64,000 nt of DNA from contig CAZSHB010000001.1 of the NCBI GenBank assembly GCA_964606885.1, forward strand, positions 62,001-126,000, in the 5' to 3' direction. The notes under the pieces are model-generated. The model was not told where the DNA came from and ran no database searches. It was given only the letters and a program-made list of their open reading frames with translations. Shown here piece after piece: positions 18,118 to 27,195 of this stretch. The position numbers and the translations under genes are program-made. The DNA comes from CAZSHB01 sp964606885. Lineage in GTDB: Bacteria > Babelota > Babeliae > Babelales > CAIQNR01. The number at the start of each line of letters is the position of its first letter. The first letter of the stretch is position 1.

Positions 18118-20319
18118 ATGAAAAAATCAATACACTATCTAGGGTTTTTTGCCCTTCTTATCACACTTCCCCAAACCACACATCCTCTTTCAGCACCCAG
18201 CCCTAAAGCAATTTTCAATAAACTCAAACCCGGTCTTGATAGTACGCGCTCATTAGATGTAACAGTCAGTGCGCTGCATACCGTAGCGGAAAAATGGCCA
18301 AGCAACACATTTGAAACAAACAAAAACTATTACCAAATTCTACCCAATTGTCTTCCAGATACCCTTAAAGAGAAAATGGAAAAAACGGTTAACACAGGCG
18401 ACATTGCAAAAACTTTCGTACAACAAACAACAACTCTATCTAACGAAGAACAAACTTTTATAGATGCACGGTTACAGCACATAGCCCGTTATTTCCACGC
18501 AACTAAAAAATTTAGTAATAAAGAAATACTCAACACTATTAACCCAAGCAATCTTAATACCGTACCACGTATTGCCGTATGTGCCAGTGGTGGTGGTTTT
18601 AGAGCAATGATTGCAACCATGGGCTTTTGGGATGGCATGAAACACGCAGGTCTTGATAATCTGATAGTCATGACCTCATGTCTTTCTGGATCAACCTGGT
18701 TCACCATGCCCTGGTGTATTGGTAAAGAGATCTCACAACTACAAGCTGGTTATGAAAAATATGCATTAGTTCCTCTAGATCCATCAGTCTATAATAAACT
18801 TAAAAACAATCCGTTAATACTTCCGCAAGCAACAACTTATCCAACAAATCAAAACTGTTTATTTGCAGAACGAAACATTATTAACGATAAATTTGCTCAA
18901 GCTTTTTACTGGCGTTTTCCTTACAACATGGTCCAACCATACGGTAACTTAATTGGCCATATGACACTTTCAGCATTTGATGATCCTGAAATTATCAAAG
19001 CTGGTCTTTCAGAAGAAGCACAAGAAGAAACAGACTATTATATAGACAACCTGAAAATGGCACCCTATACAGGACCTAGTGCTATACAATCCCGCCAAAC
19101 GGTGTATTTATCACAAGCAGGGGACTTCTTAAAAACCCCCGATGGTATTGCAAGCCGTCCATTACCACTTGCAACATCAATCACCCAGTACGATGGTACT
19201 TGGTGGAGTACTGCTCAAACAGTAAGCGACCAACAAAAATCGTTTGATGGATATGGATGGATTACCTACACACCGTTTAACGTAGAAATGGATTTCTATG
19301 ATAGAAAAGGCATACGCAGCGGCGCACGTATCGAGACACAATATCTTGGCAGAAGATTTGATAACGTCAGAACCCATCCTAAACGTTGGTACCGTTTAAC
19401 CAACCCAGAGACTATTGGGTATGGTGCAGTTAATAGAGCACCTGAATACACCCTTGATTATCTCATGGGTATCTGGGGATCAGCATTTGGTATTTCAATC
19501 AACTTCATTTTAAATGGCAGTGGATTAGAAGATGCAGTTGATCCTGCACATGTAGATATTGATGCACAAGATAATACAAATAACTCTGTTATCATGAAAC
19601 ATACAAAACAAGCACTTGGTGGAGCTCTAAAATTAGCCAATAAAGGCTTTGGTGCATTAACCGCATACGGCGACTTTAGACTCCTACCAGCCGTTATTAA
19701 CAACTTTGCCGTATTTCCCGATTCACCATTTGTCGATCATACAACCTTAGTTACCGTAGATGCTGGTATTGCGTTTAACTTACCCTTCCCACCATTACTA
19801 AAACCTGAACGTAACATTGATATGATTATTGCTCTTGATGCTTCTGCAGACGTTTCTGATGGGCAACTTTCTGCAATTGTAGGCGCAGAACGCTGGGCAA
19901 AAAAACATGGTATTCCGTTTCCTATCATAGAAAATAGCAGCTTATATAAAAATGCAAGCACGCGTCCATTCACCGTGTTTGATCAATTTGACGACTCAGT
20001 ACCAACCGATAAACGATTCCCTATCGTGTTCTATATCCCACTTATTGATAACACCTATGCATGTGCAACACACGACGAACCATTCTCACTAACAGGGTGC
20101 CTCAAAGCTGCATGTTCAACCTTTAACTTCAGTTACACACCAGAGGATGTACAAAGTCTCTCAAACCATATGTCATGCGCTGTACAAAACATGAAGTCAA
20201 AGATCATGGCAACCGTAGAACAGACCATACGCAAAATGAATAATATGCCACTCTTACCAGCAGACACACTACAATACTCAGCAACATTTACTAAAAAAAC
20301 ACCGGTTGCTACTGCCTAA
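18118..20319 (+). CDS. Exported cytosolic-phospholipase-A2-like lipase
   Basis: Predicted to hydrolyse phospholipids or lysophospholipids. 733 residues with a signal peptide (about 1-24). The catalytic domain is recognisably of the eukaryotic cPLA2/phospholipase B family: oxyanion-region SGGGFRAMIATMGFWDGM (157 on, with R162), nucleophile CLSGSTWF with S190, and the second half of the dyad in VTVDAGIAFNLPFP (D548). The region after it (ERNIDMIIALDASADVSDG, ERWAKKHGIPFP, CSTFNFSYTP) also follows the human group IV enzymes. The nucleophile elbow has Cys where GLSGS is usual. A terminator-like hairpin follows. Most bacterial patatins lack these later motifs, so this looks like a eukaryote-type gene. 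Probably acts on host membranes, by inference. Confidence 0.88.
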   Translation: MKKSIHYLGFFALLITLPQTTHPLSAPSPKAIFNKLKPGLDSTRSLDVTVSALHTVAEKWPSNTFETNKNYYQILPNCLPDTLKEKMEKTVNTGDIAKTFVQQTTTLSNEEQTFIDARLQHIARYFHATKKFSNKEILNTINPSNLNTVPRIAVCASGGGFRAMIATMGFWDGMKHAGLDNLIVMTSCLSGSTWFTMPWCIGKEISQLQAGYEKYALVPLDPSVYNKLKNNPLILPQATTYPTNQNCLFAERNIINDKFAQAFYWRFPYNMVQPYGNLIGHMTLSAFDDPEIIKAGLSEEAQEETDYYIDNLKMAPYTGPSAIQSRQTVYLSQAGDFLKTPDGIASRPLPLATSITQYDGTWWSTAQTVSDQQKSFDGYGWITYTPFNVEMDFYDRKGIRSGARIETQYLGRRFDNVRTHPKRWYRLTNPETIGYGAVNRAPEYTLDYLMGIWGSAFGISINFILNGSGLEDAVDPAHVDIDAQDNTNNSVIMKHTKQALGGALKLANKGFGALTAYGDFRLLPAVINNFAVFPDSPFVDHTTLVTVDAGIAFNLPFPPLLKPERNIDMIIALDASADVSDGQLSAIVGAERWAKKHGIPFPIIENSSLYKNASTRPFTVFDQFDDSVPTDKRFPIVFYIPLIDNTYACATHDEPFSLTGCLKAACSTFNFSYTPEDVQSLSNHMSCAVQNMKSKIMATVEQTIRKMNNMPLLPADTLQYSATFTKKTPVATA

Positions 20320-20344
20320 ATTGACCATACTTTTTTTGAATGAT

Positions 20345-20384
20345 ACCTTCTATTTATCATGCATTACCACGGTAGATAGAAGGT
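20345..20384 (+). promoter_or_regulatory. Terminator-like hairpin that buries the next gene's ribosome site
   Basis: A 14-pair stem (20345-20358 with 20371-20384, two G-U pairs) with a 12-base loop is followed by a run of T. It can end transcription of the lipase gene, but its 3' arm contains AGAAGG at 20378-20383, the only ribosome site for the gene starting at 20394. Confidence 0.7.
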
Positions 20385-20393
20385 TTTTTTATT

Positions 20394-20906
20394 ATGAGAA
20401 AAGTTGCCCTTGTTATTGCACATCACGGATTTCAAGCAGAAGAATATAATAGTACCAAACAAGCTCTTGAAGCTGCAGGCATTAACGTCGCTACCATCAG
20501 CGACAAACCTGGTATTGCAACAGGGCACGATGGTTCACAAGCACACGTCGATGGTACTATCGATGCTATGATTGTACGTAACTATCATGGCATATTCTTA
20601 ATTGGTGGCCCACAAGCCATGGAACATTTAGATACTCCTGTTATGCATCAAAAATTAGCCGAAATTTATGCTATTGGTAGTGCATATGGTGCAATCTGTA
20701 TTTCGCCTCGTATTCTTGCACACATCAACTTATTACGTCATAAAAAAGCTACCGGGTGGAATGGCGACAAAGAGTTGTTACCAATTTTTAGTACCTACGG
20801 CGTCACATTTGTTGATCAACCAGTAGTAATCGATGGCAACGTAGTTACCGCTCAAGGCCCATCAGCCGCTTCTGCCTTTGGTGCAGCGATTGCTTCGGTA
20901 CTATAA
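20394..20906 (+). CDS. DJ-1/PfpI family protein
   Basis: 170 residues, one domain. Members include deglycases, chaperones and proteases. Seen: the family start RKVALVIAHHGFQAEEYN, the IFLIGGPQA strand-turn and the nucleophile elbow GAICISPRILA with the expected cysteine; a histidine does not follow the cysteine directly, so a protease-type triad is uncertain. The C-terminus (GNVVTAQGPSAASAFGAAI) is typical of PfpI. It follows the lipase across the hairpin noted above, and recJ begins four bases after its stop, so they are likely co-transcribed. Substrate unknown. Confidence 0.85.
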   Translation: MRKVALVIAHHGFQAEEYNSTKQALEAAGINVATISDKPGIATGHDGSQAHVDGTIDAMIVRNYHGIFLIGGPQAMEHLDTPVMHQKLAEIYAIGSAYGAICISPRILAHINLLRHKKATGWNGDKELLPIFSTYGVTFVDQPVVIDGNVVTAQGPSAASAFGAAIASVL

Positions 20907-20910
20907 AACA

Positions 20911-22644
20911 ATGAAAACAGTTATCGGCACCAAGTATAGATGGCAACTTCCCACTATAGATCGCGCAACTATCCTTGCCACAGCATCAACCTACAATATT
21001 GCTATCCCACTTGCCCAAACATTATTAGCACGTGGGTACATAACTGACGCACAAATTAATAACTACCTGTTTAGCTTGTTAGAAAAAGATGTTGCCGATC
21101 CTGTACTTCTTAAAGACGCACTAAAAGCAGTAGAACGCATAGAACGGGCTATCACCCATAAAGAAAAAATCTTAGTCTTTGGCGATTACGACGTTGACGG
21201 TATTACCTCATCGTCACTCATGATGAGTTGTCTTATGCCACTAGGCGCTCAAGTAAATTTTTATCTGCCTAACAGATTAAAAGAAGGCTACGGCCTATCA
21301 AGCAAAGTGGTTGAACGTGCAGCTGCTAACGGCTATAAAGTTATTATTACCGTTGATAATGGTACAACAGCATTTGAACCTGCACTGCTTGCCAAAAAAC
21401 ATGGTATCGATCTCATTATCACCGATCACCATAAACCTCACCATACGCTACCTGATGCCTTTGCCATCGTTAATCCACACCAAGCAGACTGTCTTTATCC
21501 ATTTAAAGATTTTGCCGGTGTTGGGGTATCCTTTAAAGTACTGTCGTTATTGTACGAGCGCCGCAACCTGCCCATGCCAGAAAAAGCATACGAACTATTA
21601 TTACTCGGAACTGTTGCTGACGTAGTACCGTTGCTTGGAGAAAACAGATTCTGGGTGCGCCAAGGATTACAATGGATTAATAAACAAGAAAGCATGTCGC
21701 TTAAAGTTTTAAAATCTAACGGTAAAATTGTTAAGCCGCTCTTATCTGCAACCGACATTGGTTATAGAATAACACCTCAAATTAACGCACTTGGCAGGCT
21801 TGATGACCCACGAGAAGGCGTGCTCTTTTTGCTTGGTAGTAATCAACAAGAAACGGAACGTATTGGCAGCGTGTTATGGCGTCTTAATGAAGCGCGCAAA
21901 GATATAGAAAAAACTATCTTTGAACAGGTGTGCCAACAAGTAGAAAATGGCTCGATAGATTTAGATAAAGAACGCATTATTATTGCCGCAAGTAACAGTT
22001 GGCCAGCTGGCGTTATTGGATTAGTAGCATCGCGCGTGGTAGGTAAATATGGCAGACCAACGATCTTGTTACACTTAACCAAAGACGGCAAAGCAAAAGG
22101 ATCATGCAGATCGATCCGTACCTTTAATATTTTTAAAGCGCTTCAATCAGCAGGCCACCTGCTTGATCAGTTTGGCGGACATGCTGTTGCGGCAGGGTTA
22201 TCACTTTCGGTTGATAATATTCATGCACTTAAAGAACTGTTAGAGCACGAAGCTGCAACAAAACTAACTGCTGCCGACATGGAACAAAAAATGAACTGCG
22301 ACGCGCAGCTCACCCTGCCTGAAGTAAATAAAAAATTGATGTCAGATATGTCCTACTTTGAACCGTTTGGTGCAGAAAATCCTGAACCTCTTTTTTATCT
22401 TGATAACGTATCCATGGTTGGCGAGCCACAGATTATGAAGGACGTACATGTCAAATGTATGTTCTTTTCTGAAGGCGTTATTAAACCAACCGTATTCTTT
22501 AATAGACCAGATATAGCAAAAGCATTATTAGAAAAACCAACAGCATCTCTTCACGTTCTTGCACATGTCTCTGAAAATAGCTGGCAAGGAAAATCTTCAG
22601 TTGAACTTATGGGTGTTGATATAGCCTTTACGGAGCAGACATGA
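20911..22644 (+). CDS. recJ: Single-stranded-DNA exonuclease RecJ
   Basis: 5'-3' exonuclease for recombination and mismatch repair. Start at 20911 is preferred to 20878 because the earlier one lies inside the preceding gene; the product has 577 residues. DHH phosphoesterase motifs are visible: FGDYDVDGITSSSLM (motif I), TVDNGTTAFE, ITDHHKP (the DHH), NPHQADCLYPFKDFAGVG, then the DHHA1 domain with GGHAVAAGLSL. A C-terminal OB-like domain follows (SYFEPFGAENPEPLF). Its stop overlaps the cmk start as ATGA. Confidence 0.95.
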   Translation: MKTVIGTKYRWQLPTIDRATILATASTYNIAIPLAQTLLARGYITDAQINNYLFSLLEKDVADPVLLKDALKAVERIERAITHKEKILVFGDYDVDGITSSSLMMSCLMPLGAQVNFYLPNRLKEGYGLSSKVVERAAANGYKVIITVDNGTTAFEPALLAKKHGIDLIITDHHKPHHTLPDAFAIVNPHQADCLYPFKDFAGVGVSFKVLSLLYERRNLPMPEKAYELLLLGTVADVVPLLGENRFWVRQGLQWINKQESMSLKVLKSNGKIVKPLLSATDIGYRITPQINALGRLDDPREGVLFLLGSNQQETERIGSVLWRLNEARKDIEKTIFEQVCQQVENGSIDLDKERIIIAASNSWPAGVIGLVASRVVGKYGRPTILLHLTKDGKAKGSCRSIRTFNIFKALQSAGHLLDQFGGHAVAAGLSLSVDNIHALKELLEHEAATKLTAADMEQKMNCDAQLTLPEVNKKLMSDMSYFEPFGAENPEPLFYLDNVSMVGEPQIMKDVHVKCMFFSEGVIKPTVFFNRPDIAKALLEKPTASLHVLAHVSENSWQGKSSVELMGVDIAFTEQT

Positions 22645-23315
22645 TCATTACTATCGATGGACCAAGTGCAAGTGGCAAATCTACTATCAGTAAACTTATT
22701 GCCGATCATCTTGGTTTTTACTATCTAAATACAGGGCTTATGTATCGCGCACTTGCGTATATTGCACATTATCAGATGGGTATGAACGAAGCACAACTTG
22801 CGCATCTTTCTAAAGAAACCGTAGAAAAAATTATTACACATAATCACTTGGCATACCACTACACAGCTAAAGATGGCGCAACAATTTTGTACGAAGGCAA
22901 AAACATAACACCCTTTTTAAAGGATGCGGTTATCGATAAGATAGTCAGCATTATCAGCCCACAAGCAGTAGTTAGAACCGCCATGGTCCACATGCAACAA
23001 ACAATTGCCTATCAGCATGACAGCGTTGCAGAAGGACGAGATCTTGGTACTGTTGTGTTCCCAAACGCTCATTATAAATTTTATGTCACCGCATCGCTTG
23101 AAGAACGTGCTCGCCGTTGGCAACAAGACCAAGAAAAACGGGGCAACCATTATACGCTGCACGAAGCTAGCGCTTATCTCCAAGACCGTGATTACAAAGA
23201 CACGAACCGCGCACTCTCACCACTAAAAAAACCGGAACATGCTAAAGAAATTGACACGACCAATAAAAGCATCAATCAGGTGGTTCAAGAAATTATTGAT
23301 ACGATCAAACAATAA
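22641..23315 (+). CDS. cmk: Cytidylate kinase
   Basis: Phosphorylates CMP and dCMP. 224 residues: P-loop DGPSASGKSTISKL at the start, the LNTGLMYRALAY substrate loop, AEGRDLGTVVFPNA (the GRDxG motif), and the RAxRR region EERARRWQQD. A salvage or synthesis step next to the CTP synthase some kilobases away. It overlaps recJ by four bases, suggesting coupled translation. A strong terminator follows 24 bases after the stop. Confidence 0.96.
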   Translation: MIITIDGPSASGKSTISKLIADHLGFYYLNTGLMYRALAYIAHYQMGMNEAQLAHLSKETVEKIITHNHLAYHYTAKDGATILYEGKNITPFLKDAVIDKIVSIISPQAVVRTAMVHMQQTIAYQHDSVAEGRDLGTVVFPNAHYKFYVTASLEERARRWQQDQEKRGNHYTLHEASAYLQDRDYKDTNRALSPLKKPEHAKEIDTTNKSINQVVQEIIDTIKQ

Positions 23316-23338
23316 TTATTTAAAAAAAGAGTAAAGAA

Positions 23339-23370
23339 TAAAGGGAGCCTTTTTTACGGGGCTCCCTTTA
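23339..23370. terminator. Terminator hairpin, copy 1 of 2
   Basis: TAAAGGGAGCC and GGCTCCCTTTA form an 11-pair stem with a 10-base loop. It lies between converging cmk and the 995-residue gene, so it can serve both. An almost identical copy is at 26407-26439. Confidence 0.85.
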
Positions 23371-23397
23371 TATTTTTGTATTATTTACTGTGTATGT

Positions 23398-26385
23398 TTA
23401 CTGTAACGAAACTACTCCTGTATTGGTTCCTGCCATTAAGTAGCCTGTTGAGCCAATTAAAGCCATCCAATAATAAGCCGTTACTCCTGCAAACGCACTA
23501 CTTACCAACGGTGTAACTGGATCAGTAACGTTCCATTCATTTACTCCCACGTTATACGGCAGCACTGTTAGATACTCTTGCCCAACCGTATTGGTTTGTA
23601 TAAAAAAACGCCGACTACCATCAGAATAAATACTGCGCATTAACGGTAATCGAGCAAACGACGTTGTTGAATTACTGTTAAAAATACCCGGTTTTGTTAC
23701 TGCTGGATTAGCAGTAAACGTACCCGTTACACCCGTATAATTACTATTAAGCTGCGTCATAACCTGACTATTATAATACGGGGTATCTGCATTTGGTATA
23801 AAGCTTGAGTACCAAAATGTATGCGGATTACGTTGACGATCAGGCTCACTTACCATCATTTCTATAGACTCATCAGATCCTGGTATTTGTACCCAACCTG
23901 CATTCAATTGCAGTGTTAGATCTGTTGTTGCAACGCCATAGTCTGTCTGAGTACCATCTGCACAAGTAGTTGTGTAAATACCATCATTGGTAAGTAACAT
24001 CAACTGTTCTGATCCTGTAGGTACTGCCGTTGTACCACCCACTGTTGATGTGATCATAAAATCATAAAAGCGTGTTGCTGTTGCCAATGACGAGTTACTA
24101 CCTGATGGCGCAACACCGCTTGTTGCAATAGCTCTAAAAGAATTATTCAGATTGGTTACTGTATCAGTTAAAGTAGCACGGAAAATATAATCCGTACGTT
24201 GTCCTGCATCATTAACACTTTGACTGAGCACATATAACGCACCTCCACGTGACATAATCTTAACCGGTGTGCCTGTTATACTGTTAAGTTTTTGCCAGCT
24301 ATTGTTATTTGCCGTTGCAAAGAATCCGCCTTTAAGATCAGTGATATCTGTTACTGGATTAAAACCTCTACCTGCTGCTGTTGCATAGACATATAAACTC
24401 CCATCAGCATCACGTTGCGGTTGTACACCTGCTAAAAAAAATGCTGGTGTTGTATTTGATGCGTTATTAACTGACCAACCAGTATACCCAAGACAATTGA
24501 CACGGCCTGGTAAACCTGTTGTAACAAGACCAATATTGGTGTTAGTTGCCGTATAATCATTGAGGGTAGTGAGATATGCGGATGTAAAAATTGTTGTTGC
24601 CGTATTTGTGTACGATGATGCTGCACCATTAGCAAATGAAAGTGCTGGAGAGGTAGTTGGACCATATGAAGCCGACCCAGTTATTGCAAAACAAACCGTA
24701 TTAAGACCCCCAAATAACGCCATCCGTTGCGACGTGCTCGCGCCCCACCCAGTAACTGATGCATTCATATCAAGTACAGAAAAACAACCATCGCTTAAGG
24801 TACTATTAATAAACCCCACAAGACCATCTGTTGGTATTCTACTATTTGTCCACCCTGTTAAAAACATCTTAGTACTCAGATTACCCCAAATTTGTCCTGT
24901 AACAGCATCAACCGCACAAAACTGAACCGTAGTATATGAGTTGGTAGCAGAACTATATCCTCGAGGAGTTACTTTTTCCCAATCAGTCCAATAAACTATT
25001 CTTCCTAAGTCATCAAACACCGCTTGTGATTTCCATACCCCTGTACAAATAACAGCCGATATTGTTCCAATAATTGAACAATACACCGCATCTCCATCAA
25101 CCCACATGTCGGTTACCGTATTAGTAGTAGTTGATGTTGGCAACACACCATTACCAACACGCGCAGGACTACTTGCAGAAGTATATAAGCTTGTATTTGT
25201 ATTTGCAGGGGTATCAAACGGATAAACACCGGGATTAGTAACATCTGCTAATTTACCATTATTAAATGTATTTCCATTATTAACCACCAGAGGTAATGCA
25301 TACACCTGGTTACTTGCTAACGCAGTTGTATTATTCCCACCATTAACAATCAGATACGCATAATTCATCGACGCACCAACCGGCTTTGTTGAACTATGCA
25401 TTACTCCTAATTTATTAACAGATAATGTTCGTGTACCACCTGGAGAAGTAACACCTATAATACTGGTACCACTGTTATTAAAAACAGTAGAAAGAGGAGC
25501 AATACCACTTGAAGCGTTACCTGACATAGGGATATTGGTCAGCACAGCAGGAGACACCCCATCATTTATAGCATACATACCAACACTTGTAGCAGCATTA
25601 CCTGCAGTACCACCACTGACTATTTGATTAAGCCCAACATACAATTTACCAAGAGTTTCATCATACACTATAAGCGGCGTACTCCCTGTAGCGGTCCCAT
25701 TATTACCCGAAACAAACACCCCTCCTGCAGTTGTAGCTCTTGTCGATAAAGATGAACTAACCATTTCAAGCGTTGTGGGATTAATGGTTAACAGAGACAA
25801 GGCGTCATTAGTCCCTGCAGCAAAATTAGTTGTTGCTCCATTTGTTTTAATTGCGGCAAAACCATATGCTGTGTTGTTATAAGTACCACCAGCTAATGAT
25901 AAAATTTTACCTGTAACGGCAGTATTACTTGCATCTGTAAGCGTTCTTGATTGTGGATTATTATTTTGTGCAGTCGCAGTTATAACACATACTGTTGTTG
26001 GTGCTGTTGCAGTTGTAGACATAATATATGCACTGGTAAAACTTGCAGGACTAGCAGGATTTGTAATAACAATTAACTGAGACGTATCTTTATTGCTTAA
26101 TATTGTACTACCTGCAATCCCCGTAAAAGTTGGAACCGTATCTATTGATGCTGGCCGAGGTGCATAACTTAAAGCATTATCTCCTGCTCCCGCCGTTACA
26201 CCTGCAAGAATAGTGCCGCTTGGTTTATGACAGGTAATAACTCTTAATGTACCTGTAAATGTATTTACTGTAGAACCATCAATAGTTGTTGCTGGGCCAA
26301 TAAGTGTTTGTGTATAGGGGGTTAAAAACAAATTAAAAACTACAAGCAGCACGATACGCTTATAAATAGAGAAATAACACTTCAT
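23398..26385 (-). CDS. Large exported Thr/Asn/Ser/Gly-rich protein
   Basis: Unrecognised 995-residue protein. AAAAAAGGAAAAG gives a good ribosome site, and a signal peptide covers about residues 1-27. The rest is poor in charged residues and very rich in Thr, Asn, Ser, Ala, Gly and Val, with recurring strand-turn phrases (GKLYVGLNQIVSGG, GALYVLSQSVND, DGSLYVYATAAGR, DDLGRIVYWTDWEK), as in beta-propellers or large surface proteins. The phrases VYWTDW and DAVTGQIWGN are reminiscent of propeller blades, but I cannot name a family. Likely outer-surface or secreted. It is bracketed by two copies of the same terminator hairpin and stands alone as a transcription unit. Confidence 0.75.
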   Translation of the reverse strand: MKCYFSIYKRIVLLVVFNLFLTPYTQTLIGPATTIDGSTVNTFTGTLRVITCHKPSGTILAGVTAGAGDNALSYAPRPASIDTVPTFTGIAGSTILSNKDTSQLIVITNPASPASFTSAYIMSTTATAPTTVCVITATAQNNNPQSRTLTDASNTAVTGKILSLAGGTYNNTAYGFAAIKTNGATTNFAAGTNDALSLLTINPTTLEMVSSSLSTRATTAGGVFVSGNNGTATGSTPLIVYDETLGKLYVGLNQIVSGGTAGNAATSVGMYAINDGVSPAVLTNIPMSGNASSGIAPLSTVFNNSGTSIIGVTSPGGTRTLSVNKLGVMHSSTKPVGASMNYAYLIVNGGNNTTALASNQVYALPLVVNNGNTFNNGKLADVTNPGVYPFDTPANTNTSLYTSASSPARVGNGVLPTSTTTNTVTDMWVDGDAVYCSIIGTISAVICTGVWKSQAVFDDLGRIVYWTDWEKVTPRGYSSATNSYTTVQFCAVDAVTGQIWGNLSTKMFLTGWTNSRIPTDGLVGFINSTLSDGCFSVLDMNASVTGWGASTSQRMALFGGLNTVCFAITGSASYGPTTSPALSFANGAASSYTNTATTIFTSAYLTTLNDYTATNTNIGLVTTGLPGRVNCLGYTGWSVNNASNTTPAFFLAGVQPQRDADGSLYVYATAAGRGFNPVTDITDLKGGFFATANNNSWQKLNSITGTPVKIMSRGGALYVLSQSVNDAGQRTDYIFRATLTDTVTNLNNSFRAIATSGVAPSGSNSSLATATRFYDFMITSTVGGTTAVPTGSEQLMLLTNDGIYTTTCADGTQTDYGVATTDLTLQLNAGWVQIPGSDESIEMMVSEPDRQRNPHTFWYSSFIPNADTPYYNSQVMTQLNSNYTGVTGTFTANPAVTKPGIFNSNSTTSFARLPLMRSIYSDGSRRFFIQTNTVGQEYLTVLPYNVGVNEWNVTDPVTPLVSSAFAGVTAYYWMALIGSTGYLMAGTNTGVVSLQ

Positions 26386-26406
26386 ACTTTTCCTTTTTTA
26401 AACTAA

Positions 26407-26439
26407 TAAAGGGAGCCTTTTTTTACGGGGCTCCCTTTA
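26407..26439. terminator. Terminator hairpin, copy 2 of 2
   Basis: Same stem as 23339-23370, differing by one extra T in the loop, with TATATTTT following as in the first copy. It sits upstream of the 995-residue gene and downstream of the small lipoprotein gene at 26463. Confidence 0.8.
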
Positions 26440-26462
26440 TATTTTGTGCTAACTGAACGCAA

Positions 26463-26747
26463 TTACACTAACGGCAATTGAGGAATTTCTTCAAATTGCA
26501 CGCGTTGCGCTTTAGAAGCTGCAGGATTTACAAGACTGTACTTTTTTTTTGAGTCTTGTTGCTTCTTTGGGTCAGCTTTTTTTGTTGACTTTGCAGCTGG
26601 CTTAGAAGTGTCTTTTTTGACAGCTTTTTTATCGCATGGCTTTGGTGCTGTTTGTGTTGTTTTAGCTTTGGTGCTGTCTTTTTTGCAGCAGCAAGCTGGC
26701 AATAACACTAAAGCAGCCAACGAAAAGAGCGATACTATATTCTTCAT
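26463..26747 (-). CDS. Small Lys-rich lipoprotein
   Basis: 94 residues. The lipobox LLPAC at the end of a short signal peptide marks it as a lipoprotein, with three successive cysteines (ACCCKK). The rest is dominated by Lys, Ala, Thr and Pro (KAKTTQTAPKPCDKK, then KADPKKQQDSKKK) and is probably unstructured. Such lysine-rich tails could bind peptidoglycan, nucleic acid or lipopolysaccharide. AAAAAGGACGTGTA precedes the ATG. No homologue is recognised. Confidence 0.68.
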   Translation of the reverse strand: MKNIVSLFSLAALVLLPACCCKKDSTKAKTTQTAPKPCDKKAVKKDTSKPAAKSTKKADPKKQQDSKKKYSLVNPAASKAQRVQFEEIPQLPLV

Positions 26748-26826
26748 TACACGTCCTTTTTATAAACGGTTAGACACTAAAAACTACTGGTATCTACCTA
26801 TAGTTAGATTGTCTTAATATTGCAAG

Positions 26827-27066
26827 TTATTGCTTGTCTGATGCTGAGTAATCAGTTTCATCAGTTACGCGAGCTGCATCAAGCATAGGATCTTGTACTG
26901 CTGTATCATCTGTTGCTTGTGCACAAACGTCTTGGCAAACAGTAGTATCATCTGATGAAGAACAACCACAGCATTCTGTTGCTGTTGTATCTGATTTTGA
27001 GAATGGGTTCCAACAACCTGGAAGAACAACCAATGACAACAAACTGACAGCTAATAATAAGTGCAT
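26827..27066 (-). CDS. Small acidic lipoprotein
   Basis: 79 residues with lipobox VLPGC at residues 14-18 and a strong TAAGGAG site. The mature part is acidic and contains a Cys cluster (TECCGCSSSD, VCQDVC) that may form disulfides or bind metal. No family recognised. Next to a second, basic, lipoprotein on the same strand, which gives an odd basic/acidic pair. Confidence 0.65.
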   Translation of the reverse strand: MHLLLAVSLLSLVVLPGCWNPFSKSDTTATECCGCSSSDDTTVCQDVCAQATDDTAVQDPMLDAARVTDETDYSASDKQ

Positions 27067-27195
27067 AAAAGCTCCTTAGTAAAAAATTAAAAATACCCTG
27101 AAATAATACGTCTTTACCTGTATAAAAACAAGAGGGCACTAGGCGTAATAGTTTTTTTTCAGTAACTTTAAAGAAAACTCTTGTAAAGGTAATAC

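Noticed and set aside
26608..26817. 69-codon rightward frame over the lipoprotein gene
   Set aside because: Antisense of the Lys-rich lipoprotein; no ribosome site.
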